A stretch of 7,642 bases of DNA from Collinsella sp. AF02-46-1 (GTDB lineage: Bacteria; Actinomycetota; Coriobacteriia; Coriobacteriales; Coriobacteriaceae), in the NCBI GenBank assembly GCA_934876235.1, contig CAKXKM010000082.1, positions 1 to 7,642 on the forward strand, given 5' to 3'. The stretch's first letter is position 1. Every line of letters starts with the position of its first letter. This document shows positions 1-5,296 of the stretch, piece by piece. The translations under genes and the position numbers were made by a program. Below the pieces are notes generated by a model. It worked only from the letters and a program-made list of their open reading frames with translations, was not told the origin of the DNA and made no database searches.

Positions 1-1
1 G

Positions 2-1012
2 TCCAGTCCGTTTACCAGCTTTTTAGCCCAGCACTTTGACCAGATTAACGACTATCTGGCCACGTTCTTTGACGGACAGGCGACTTCCGCCGATATCGAG
101 CGCTACCTGTATACCCCGCTCTCGGCATTTACGGCAAACGCTGGCAAGCGCCACCGCCCGCTCATCTGCATGCTCGCCGCCACTGCGGTAGGCGGCAGCT
201 TTGAGAGCGCCCGCAGCGCAGCGGCGGCCATCGAGCACTTTCAGTCGGGCGCACTCATCCACGACGACATCGCCGACAACGGGCAGATTCGTCGCGGCAA
301 GCCCTGCATGCACCTTACCGAGGGCACCGGTCTTGCCATCAACTGCGGTGACCTGGCGCTCACCATGGTCACCAAGACGGTTCTCGACGACCCCACACTC
401 AACGCAGACGTGAAGCTTCGCGTGCTCCACGAGCTTACCGAGATGATCGTCCGTACCATCGAGGGCCAGGCGCTCGACCTGGGCTGGGTCCGCGACGGGC
501 GCTTTGACATTTCGGTCGACGATTATCTGGACATGGCGACGCACAAGACCGCGTACTACAGCGGAGCGACGCCGCTTGCCGCCGGAGCCATTATCGGCGG
601 CGGCAGCGAAGAGCAGATTGAGGCACTGCGCGCCTTTGGGCTGCACACGGGCCTTGCCTTCCAGATTCAAGACGACCTGCTCAACTTGATCGGCACCAAG
701 GAGGCCGCCAACAAGGACTTCCGCACCGATATCACCGAGGGCAAGCGCACCCTCGTTGCCGTGCATGCCCTGTCAGACGAGCGCTATCACGACGAGATCG
801 AGGCAATCCTTTCCTCGGGCACCGAGGACCCTGCGCAGCTCGCACGCGCCGTGGAGATCTTCCAGCAGACCGGCTCCATCGAATATGCTCACGCCTACGC
901 GCTGGACCTGACCGCAAAAGCCAAGGCTGCCATCGAGAACGTTGAGCTTGACCCGCATGCGCGCGAGCTCTTCCTCTCAATGGCAGATTTCTTTGTGGAG
1001 CGTCTTAACTAG
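2..1012 (+). CDS. trans-polyprenyl diphosphate synthase (5' partial)
   Basis: This enzyme condenses isopentenyl diphosphate with allylic diphosphates to make an all-trans polyprenyl chain in the cytosol. The reading frame is open to the left edge, and 336 residues are visible against roughly 300-350 for the family, so only a few N-terminal residues are missing. Visible motifs are GKRHRP (about residues 50-55), the first Asp-rich motif DDIAD followed by RRGKP (263-277, residues 88-92), and the second, QDDLLN (668-685). The last Asp of the second motif is Asn, a form also seen in eukaryotic-type GGPP synthases. Residues just before the first motif are small (Gly and Ala at -5 and -4), which in this family goes with longer products, so a medium- or long-chain quinone side chain is the likeliest product (inference). 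The stop is TAG. The next gene starts 139 bases later with its own promoter candidate. Confidence 0.93.
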   Translation, partial: SSPFTSFLAQHFDQINDYLATFFDGQATSADIERYLYTPLSAFTANAGKRHRPLICMLAATAVGGSFESARSAAAAIEHFQSGALIHDDIADNGQIRRGKPCMHLTEGTGLAINCGDLALTMVTKTVLDDPTLNADVKLRVLHELTEMIVRTIEGQALDLGWVRDGRFDISVDDYLDMATHKTAYYSGATPLAAGAIIGGGSEEQIEALRAFGLHTGLAFQIQDDLLNLIGTKEAANKDFRTDITEGKRTLVAVHALSDERYHDEIEAILSSGTEDPAQLARAVEIFQQTGSIEYAHAYALDLTAKAKAAIENVELDPHARELFLSMADFFVERLN

Positions 1013-1054
1013 CGGGGGTCATAAAACCTGTGGGCAGCGCGTTTGGGTACAAGT

Positions 1055-1081
1055 TGCTACACTATTGAGTGCATGTTTATA
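1055..1081 (+). promoter_or_regulatory. candidate promoter of the peptidoglycan-binding gene
   Basis: An extended -10 motif of the form TGnTAnnnT (TGCTACACT, 1055-1063) lies in the 139-base gap before the 1152 start. An alternative reading uses TTGCTA (1054-1059) as -35 and TTTATA (1076-1081) as -10 with a 16-base spacer. Either would leave a leader of about 65-85 bases. No terminator for the upstream synthase is obvious here, so read-through is also possible. Confidence 0.4.
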
Positions 1082-1151
1082 AATTGTCTCGCGTTGTCTA
1101 TCCGACACACGCTCAAAATAGTACGAATGGTACGCCGAAAGGGGTTCGTTC

Positions 1152-2057
1152 ATGGAACCTATTACCACGGGCATGCAGGGAGCAGCCGTCGAGGACGTCC
1201 AGTCCCGCCTTCTGCAGCTCGGCTATACAATCGATGACGCCGAGGTTGTCGACAAGCGCTTTGGCACCACCACCGAGCAGGCCGTCAGCACCTTCAGGCT
1301 CGACAGCGGCCTTGCTGCCGGTCATGCCGTCGATATCCCCTGTTGGAGCGCCCTGGTCGACGCCTCGTATAAGCTGGGCGACCGCACCCTGTATCTGCGC
1401 ATGCCCAATTTCCATGGCGCCGATGTGCAGGCCCTGCAGCGCGCTCTCAACGTTTTGGGCTTTGCCTGTGGCGAAGACGACGGCTACTTTGGTCCGCATA
1501 CCGAGGCCGCCCTGCAGCAGTTCCAGGAAAATGTCGGCCTGTTTGCCGACGGCATGGCCTTCCAGGACACCTACGCCTACATCAACCGCCTGCACCATGT
1601 GTGGGAGGGCAAGCCCTCGGTCACCGAAGCCGAGTCCCGCATCGGTTTTGCTCGCGCCGCCAACGTGCTCGAGCGCTTCCAGATCGCCGTTATCGGTGAG
1701 GACCCCATCGCACGCAGCGTTGCTTCGCGCATGTGGAACATCGCCACGGCAACGACCGACAACAGCGGCATGATGCTCTGCGACTCCGAGGTCCCAACCG
1801 ACGTTGACCTGGTGCTCGAGATCGCAAGCGACGAGCTGCCCGCCGACGCCGCGCCACGCGCCACGATTGCCCTCGCCGAGTGCCACAACCTGGCCCAGCG
1901 CATCCGCACCGCCAATGTCGCCGCGCAGCAGAAGCCGGCTCGCATTCGCATTGAGCTCACGGGCATGACGCGCTACAACGGCACCTTCACGGCCAGCGAC
2001 GCGCAGACGCTCGCCGTACGCCTACTCGACGGCGTTTGCGATGCCCTCGCAGATTAG
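1152..2057 (+). CDS. soluble two-repeat peptidoglycan-binding protein, CwlM-like
   Basis: A 301-residue protein with two PG_binding_1-type repeats, about residues 6-73 and 84-147. Each shows the family pattern, for example DVQALQRALNVLGF followed by DGYFGPHTEAALQQFQ. The stretch YKLGDRTLY joining the repeats, and the second repeat itself, closely resemble mycobacterial CwlM as I recall it. CwlM is a cytoplasmic amidase-like regulator of MurA. Residues about 172-301 could be a shortened Amidase_3 fold: VDLVLEIASDE aligns with the strand before the second metal ligand, and RIRIELTG with a late strand. However, the usual zinc-site His-Glu pattern is not seen, so catalysis is unlikely. There is no signal peptide or membrane segment, so a cytoplasmic location is inferred. 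ATG is preceded by GAAAGGGG with a 7-base gap. The repeats are secure; the CwlM relationship is an inference. Confidence 0.9.
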   Translation: MEPITTGMQGAAVEDVQSRLLQLGYTIDDAEVVDKRFGTTTEQAVSTFRLDSGLAAGHAVDIPCWSALVDASYKLGDRTLYLRMPNFHGADVQALQRALNVLGFACGEDDGYFGPHTEAALQQFQENVGLFADGMAFQDTYAYINRLHHVWEGKPSVTEAESRIGFARAANVLERFQIAVIGEDPIARSVASRMWNIATATTDNSGMMLCDSEVPTDVDLVLEIASDELPADAAPRATIALAECHNLAQRIRTANVAAQQKPARIRIELTGMTRYNGTFTASDAQTLAVRLLDGVCDALAD

Positions 2058-2064
2058 GTAAACT
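2035..2064 (+). promoter_or_regulatory. candidate tRNA-Gln promoter
   Basis: TAAACT (2059-2064) could be a -10 box for the tRNA, with TTTGCG (2035-2040) as a weak -35 at an 18-base spacing. It overlaps the last codons of the preceding gene. The match is modest and co-transcription with that gene cannot be excluded. Confidence 0.35.
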
Positions 2065-2070
2065 AGACGA

Positions 2071-2086
2071 GTTGCTTTTGGGCAAC
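2071..2086 (+). other. small hairpin in the tRNA 5' leader
   Basis: GTTGC and GCAAC form a 5-bp stem with a 6-base loop, ending nine bases before the mature tRNA. It may assist 5' processing of the precursor or may have no role. It has no following T-run on either strand, so it is not a terminator. Confidence 0.35.
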
Positions 2087-2095
2087 ACCACACAT

Positions 2096-2170
2096 TGGGA
2101 CGTAGTTCAACGGTAGAACTCCGGTTTTTGGTGCCGGCTGTTGGGGGTTCGAATCCCTCCGTCCCAGCCA
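2096..2170 (+). tRNA. tRNA-Gln (anticodon UUG)
   Basis: A 75-base tRNA that decodes CAA, and CAG by wobble. The acceptor stem pairs 2096-2102 (TGGGACG) with 2160-2166 (CGTCCCA), then discriminator G and an encoded CCA (2168-2170). The D stem is GTTC/GAAC (2105-2108 with 2116-2119). The anticodon stem is 2121-2125 with 2133-2137, one G-U pair, and the loop TTTTGGT carries TTG at 2128-2130. The T arm is 2143-2147 with 2155-2159 around TTCGAAT. All arms close, so the gene looks functional. A terminator follows 10 bases later. Confidence 0.98.
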
Positions 2171-2180
2171 TTAAAACTGA

Positions 2181-2216
2181 GCGCCCTAAGCCCATAACGG
2201 CCCAGGGCGCTTTCTT
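2181..2216 (+). terminator. intrinsic terminator after tRNA-Gln
   Basis: GCGCCCT (2181-2187) pairs perfectly with AGGGCGC (2204-2210) across a 16-base loop and is followed by TTTCTT. Its position 10 bases after the CCA end fits termination of the tRNA transcript, and possibly of the upstream gene if the two are co-transcribed. Confidence 0.85.
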
Positions 2217-2221
2217 GTGGG

Positions 2222-2342
2222 CAAGCGGAGGAATTCGAACCCGCAAGGGTGCGGAGCTGAGGAAACGCGAAGCGTTTTCCAGCGCAGCACGCAAGGAGCG
2301 AAGCGACGCAGCGGGGCGCGGCCGCCGACCAGGCGGACGCGG
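2222..2342. repeat. GC-rich dispersed-type repeat, long copy
   Basis: This is the first of two related copies. Its 5' block (2222-2256) matches 2404-2438 at 33 of 35 positions. Its 3' block (2302-2327) matches 2437-2462 exactly over 26 bases, then continues with small gaps to GACGCGG. Between the blocks this copy carries about 45 extra bases that include a hairpin (2256-2283, stem around GGAAACGC / GCGTTTTCC, loop GAA). On the minus strand the 5' block contains GGGTTCGAATTCC, which looks like a tRNA T-arm without a proper stem partner. No credible protein is encoded here. The arrangement suggests a dispersed repeat family, but copies elsewhere in the genome cannot be seen from this window. 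Confidence 0.75.
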
Positions 2343-2357
2343 AATCCCTCCGTCCCA
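2342..2357 (+). repeat. duplicate of the tRNA-Gln 3' end
   Basis: The 16 bases GAATCCCTCCGTCCCA repeat exactly the T-loop and acceptor 3' portion of the tRNA (2151-2166), 191 bases downstream and in direct orientation. The discriminator and CCA are not kept. Such copies arise when elements integrate at tRNA genes or when tRNA fragments are carried along with repeats. No integrase is present here, so the origin is undecided. Confidence 0.7.
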
Positions 2358-2403
2358 CACCAGCCAAGAGCCCCTCACGTCAAGCAAATCGAGCCAACGC
2401 CGC

Positions 2404-2474
2404 CAAGCGGAGGAATCCGAACCCGCAAGGATGCGGAGCGACGCAGCGGGGCGCGGCCGCCGCAGGCAGACGCG
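2404..2474. repeat. GC-rich dispersed-type repeat, short copy
   Basis: This is the second copy of the repeat at 2222-2342, lacking that copy's internal hairpin segment, so the two conserved blocks are directly joined here. It differs at two positions in the first 35 bases and is identical over the next 26. It ends at GACGCGG, directly before the REP-like hairpin that starts at 2477. Confidence 0.75.
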
Positions 2475-2476
2475 GT

Positions 2477-2535
2477 GCCGGCACTTGGGGACGCTCCTAA
2501 GTGCCGGCATTATAGGAACGTCCCCAAGTGCCGGC
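2477..2535. repeat. REP-like long hairpin with three GCCGGCACTT units
   Basis: A perfect 17-bp inverted repeat pairs 2477-2493 with 2519-2535. After one mismatch it continues with TCCTA/TAGGA (2495-2499, 2513-2517). The 13-base loop carries most of a third AAGTGCCGGC unit (2499-2508), so an alternative hairpin between 2477-2486 and 2499-2508 is also possible. There is no T-run, so it is not a typical terminator. The architecture resembles REP/BIME sequences mobilised by IS200-type (RAYT) transposases, but no such gene lies in the window. Confidence 0.8.
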
Positions 2536-2568
2536 TCGGGACTATTTTCGAGGACCCTCCGAAGGACT

Positions 2569-2798
2569 GTGGCCAAAAAACGGCAAATATGAGTACTGTT
2601 ACCGTTGTAGCTACATTATTTTCGTTAATAAAAGAAGATCTTAATGAGATTTATTCGCATCAAGGTCTTCCTTTAATGAACACTTGAGGAGATACGGCAG
2701 CTTATCTGCTCGATCGACACGTCAAATCACCTTAAATGTGGTCAAAATTACTGCTACTAAAAGAGTATCAGTACTCATATTTGATGTTTTTTGGCCAC
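2569..2798. mobile_element. AT-rich MITE-like element with 30-bp inverted repeats
   Basis: The ends 2569-2598 and 2769-2798 are inverted repeats matching at 28 of 30 positions, outermost bases GTGGCC / GGCCAC. Weaker similarity continues inward for about 25 more bases. The 230-bp interior is clearly richer in A and T than the surrounding DNA and encodes no transposase. Each end contains an ATGAGTACTG facing inward. These open frames of 32 codons (2589-2687, plus) and 18 codons (2722-2778, minus) lack Shine-Dalgarno sites and are not called as genes. No target-site duplication is evident. The likeliest reading is a small non-autonomous element or its remnant. Confidence 0.6.
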
Positions 2799-2836
2799 GG
2801 CTCTTTATAGACACCCTGCACAGCGACGGTGGTAGA

Positions 2837-2869
2837 TTTCGGAACGTGTCCGTCAGCCCCGTTCCGAAA
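2837..2869. other. perfect 10-bp stem-loop of unknown role
   Basis: TTTCGGAACG (2837-2846) and CGTTCCGAAA (2860-2869) are perfectly complementary around a 13-base loop. It lies about 50 bases beyond the stop codon of the minus-strand JetD-like gene. Neither strand has a T-run after the stem, so it is not a canonical terminator. It could protect the 3' end of that mRNA or be part of a repeat. Confidence 0.55.
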
Positions 2870-2889
2870 AACGAGCCGCATGCAACGGC
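2867..2889 (-). terminator. weak candidate terminator of the JetD-like gene
   Basis: Read on the minus strand, GCCGT / GCGGC (2885-2889 with 2875-2879) form a 5-bp stem with one G-U pair, and TTTTT (2871-2867) follows three bases later. It lies about 30 bases past the stop codon at 2921. The stem is short, so this is tentative; the hairpin at 2837-2869 may contribute. Confidence 0.3.
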
Positions 2890-2920
2890 CAAGCCACGAC
2901 AGGCCCCGGGAGAGCGGAAT

Positions 2921-5113
2921 TTAGTTGTTCAGCATGCGGTCGAAGCTTCCCGAGTCGCCATCCCGATAGTCGGCGGTCATCAGGATCTCCTGCGGAATGC
3001 GCCCGCCCTCGCGTAGCACATTGCGGAACTGCACGCGCGTGACCATGGGCAGATCCTTGATCGTCGCCGCCAAGTTCTGCGGCACGCCCTGGTTGGCAGC
3101 CGCGGGCTCGCACTCGCCGCCGGCCTTCACGCGACGCTTATGCTCGGCGAGCATGGCGCGGTACATGCCGGCATGCAGACGAATCTCAACCACATTGGCA
3201 TTGCGAGCCTGCTCGACGATGCGCGCGCCCTCGCGGTCGATATCGCCCACGTAGTAGACGTAGTTAAAGCGATAGCCGATCTCAGCCAGATAATCGTCCA
3301 GGGCATGCGAGACGCTCGCCTTGCATCCGCCGCCAAAAATCACGCCGCCCACCTTGATGCCAAAGAGCTTGGCGTGCTTGCGGCCACGCAGCAGCCTGAC
3401 GATCTCGTCATAGGTGTCCAGGTTCTCGACCATAATGAACGGCTTATCGGCGCCCAGCGTAAAGAAACCCGTAAAGTGCACGGGGCGGTTGGGGGCGACC
3501 TTGATCGCCTGCATGCTGATGCCCTTTTCGGTCATGCGCCTTATCAGGCGCTCACCGTGCTTGCCGTCAAAAGCCTTCTCGTCGTTAAAAATCTGGTAGG
3601 CACGCTGGCGGCGCGAGGCAACCGGCGTATCGGCACCTCGGTTTTGCTCGATCCAAGCCTGGATGATTGCGATTTCCTCGGCAATCTTGCGGTTGGACAT
3701 CTCGTTGTGCTGAGTGCGCTGCGGCGCCTTTTTGCCGTCCTTGCCCTCGACCTTAACAATTTGAGTCTGCTGCTCCTTGATCTTAGAGAGCGCCGTAGGC
3801 GTAGGGACAACTTTGAGCAGCTGCCTGCCCAAAACGCGGGCAAGGGCAAACGCCGATACCTCGCCGTGGACGGCCGACTCGGGCTGCTGGGTAGCACTAT
3901 CAGCCGCGGCAGGCTCAGCCTGTGCATGAGGCTTACGCTTGGAATCTGCCCGGGTATTACGTTCCTGCTTGGGCGCAGACGAGCGCTTTTGCGGACGATC
4001 GGACTTGGCCTCCTTCGCCGGCTGGCGCTTGACCTGATCCACCGGAGTCTCGGCCTTCTCATCTCCGTTTTGTGTCGCTGTCTTCTCGGCCGCGGCCTCG
4101 GCATTTGAGCCACGACCGCCGCGGTGACGACGACGGCGGGGCTTGCCTGAGGCGCTCTCCCCCGCCTGCTTATCAGCGGTCTGTTGAGCTTTGACCTCAG
4201 TGTCAGCCGCAGGCTGCGACTCGGAAGGTTGCTGCTCGCGAGCCGCCGGCTCAACGGTTTTCTCGGTTTGTTCGGCCTTCTCGGCCTGAGCGGTCGAAGC
4301 CGGCTCGCCCTTCTCCTGACGCCTTACGGGATACGCGCGCCTCGCAAAACCACGCCCGGGACGGCATGAACCCGGAGCCTTCTTGGCAGACTCCTCAACA
4401 TCGTCTGCAGCCTCGGAAGGCTCTTCAACCTCATGCGCGACATCCTGCTGCGCAGCCTTAAAGTGGGCACCACGGCGACGCTGGGACTCCTGGGCCTCCA
4501 CGGGCTTTTGCTCCTTCGCGGGCCTCTGCGACTCGGCAGCAACCTCGTTCTCAACAGCCTCGGCATCCGTCTCACCCTTTTGAGCAACGGCACGACGGAA
4601 GCGCTCCTGCTGGGCGCGGCGCTGCGCATCGCGCTTGCCACCCCCGCCAAAACCGCCGCGTCCTGCCTTGGCCGTAAAGGCACGCACGACGTTCTCATCG
4701 AGCAACTCATCGGTATCGACATGCTCACGCGGAGCAGCTTCTTCCACAGCAGGCACGTCAGCGGAATCCTCGACGACAAAATCTTCGACGGACTCGGCAG
4801 GCTGCTCCTGGGTATCGCGGATCTCGACATTGATGGTATAGAACGCCGGGCGCCCGTTAATGCCGCTGCCCTCGATCTTGGTCACGATATTTGCCGCGAT
4901 AAGCTCATCGCGCATCGCCTTGGTGTCGCATTCCTTATCGACGGAGCGGAAAATCTGCGCCAGCGCGCTCGACTTAATCTTGAGTGCCTTGCGGCAGAGC
5001 AGGTCGTAGGCAACCAGCTTGGCGCGCTCGGCAGAAAGCGATGTCTGGCTGCTCAGACGCTCAGCCAGAGCATCGACATTGTTTTGATTATCGGAATATA
5101 CCGTCTTGGCCAC
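2921..5113 (-). CDS. JetD/DUF2220-like TOPRIM protein with long disordered linker
   Basis: A 730-residue protein in three parts. Residues 1-100 look like a compact helical domain ending in a beta-wing (GSGINGRPAFYTINVEI), suggesting a winged helix. Residues about 101-420 are a low-complexity, probably disordered linker rich in Glu, Ala, Lys, Gln and Arg, with RGGFGGGGKR near 150 and RRRRHRGGRG at 326-335, typical of nucleic-acid binding. Residues about 420-730 are globular, with a TOPRIM-like core: FIMVENLDTY (E563) and YYVGDIDREG (D624, D626). This pattern matches the nuclease domain of Wadjet JetD and topoisomerase VI-A relatives, so metal-dependent DNA binding or cleavage is inferred. No JetA/B/C genes are adjacent. 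I chose GTG at 5113, preceded by GAAAGGGG; an in-frame ATG at 5137 lacks a good site and would sit almost at the predicted transcript start. Fold assignment is fairly sure, function is not. Confidence 0.9.
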   Translation of the reverse strand: MAKTVYSDNQNNVDALAERLSSQTSLSAERAKLVAYDLLCRKALKIKSSALAQIFRSVDKECDTKAMRDELIAANIVTKIEGSGINGRPAFYTINVEIRDTQEQPAESVEDFVVEDSADVPAVEEAAPREHVDTDELLDENVVRAFTAKAGRGGFGGGGKRDAQRRAQQERFRRAVAQKGETDAEAVENEVAAESQRPAKEQKPVEAQESQRRRGAHFKAAQQDVAHEVEEPSEAADDVEESAKKAPGSCRPGRGFARRAYPVRRQEKGEPASTAQAEKAEQTEKTVEPAAREQQPSESQPAADTEVKAQQTADKQAGESASGKPRRRRHRGGRGSNAEAAAEKTATQNGDEKAETPVDQVKRQPAKEAKSDRPQKRSSAPKQERNTRADSKRKPHAQAEPAAADSATQQPESAVHGEVSAFALARVLGRQLLKVVPTPTALSKIKEQQTQIVKVEGKDGKKAPQRTQHNEMSNRKIAEEIAIIQAWIEQNRGADTPVASRRQRAYQIFNDEKAFDGKHGERLIRRMTEKGISMQAIKVAPNRPVHFTGFFTLGADKPFIMVENLDTYDEIVRLLRGRKHAKLFGIKVGGVIFGGGCKASVSHALDDYLAEIGYRFNYVYYVGDIDREGARIVEQARNANVVEIRLHAGMYRAMLAEHKRRVKAGGECEPAAANQGVPQNLAATIKDLPMVTRVQFRNVLREGGRIPQEILMTADYRDGDSGSFDRMLNN

Positions 5114-5147
5114 GGGGCCCCTTTCATATGCACACATATACGTCCAT

Positions 5148-5177
5148 ATGGTACAACGCACGAGCCTATCCACGCAA
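5148..5177 (-). promoter_or_regulatory. candidate promoter of the JetD-like gene
   Basis: On the minus strand TTGCGT (5177-5172) and TACCAT (5153-5148) lie 18 bases apart. Transcription would start near 5141, giving the GTG start at 5113 a leader of about 28 bases that includes its Shine-Dalgarno site. The match to consensus is moderate. Confidence 0.4.
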
Positions 5178-5183
5178 AACATC

Positions 5184-5216
5184 TGCGAGAACGCCCTTGC
5201 ACCACCTGTTCTCACA
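5184..5216. promoter_or_regulatory. inverted repeat upstream of the JetD-like gene promoter
   Basis: TGCGAGAAC (5184-5192) and GTTCTCACA (5208-5216) are complementary at 8 of 9 positions, separated by 15 bases. They sit just upstream of the candidate -35 box and before the cstA terminator. The location suits an activator or a looped repressor site. The 15-base gap is too long for a LexA box. Confidence 0.35.
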
Positions 5217-5218
5217 AG

Positions 5219-5258
5219 AAAAAAGACCGGGTCCGCTTGATTGCGGACCCGGTCTTTC
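5219..5258 (-). terminator. strong intrinsic terminator of cstA
   Basis: A perfect 15-bp stem (5244-5258 with 5223-5237) closes a 6-base loop. On the minus strand it runs into seven T residues (5225-5219), the last three of which are also part of the stem. It lies 38 bases beyond the cstA stop codon and insulates the JetD-like gene from cstA transcription. The plus strand has only TTTCC after the stem. Confidence 0.95.
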
Positions 5259-5296
5259 CGAGTCAAATAGATGGGAGATTCAACCCGTCCGACCGA

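Noticed and set aside
23..766. Minus-strand open frame opposite the polyprenyl synthase
   Set aside because: The plus frame has clear catalytic motifs; the minus frame is a codon-bias mirror without any domain.
1069..1886. Alternative frames overlapping the peptidoglycan-binding gene on both strands
   Set aside because: They are Ser/Pro- or Gly/Val-rich shadows with no ribosome binding site, while the 1152 frame has two recognisable repeats and a good start.
2222..2474. CRISPR-like array
   Set aside because: Only two unequal copies with one irregular spacing, no regular spacers and no cas genes.
2022..2687. Several overlapping open frames across the tRNA and its downstream repeats, including peptides with GGIRTP/GGIRTR
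   Set aside because: They translate tRNA and repeat sequence. Such peptides are a known annotation artefact of tRNA T-arms, and none has a ribosome binding site or domain.
2589..2687. 32-codon frame beginning MSTVTVV inside the AT-rich element
   Set aside because: No Shine-Dalgarno site, and its start lies in the inverted repeat that also gives an unrelated 18-codon frame on the other strand.
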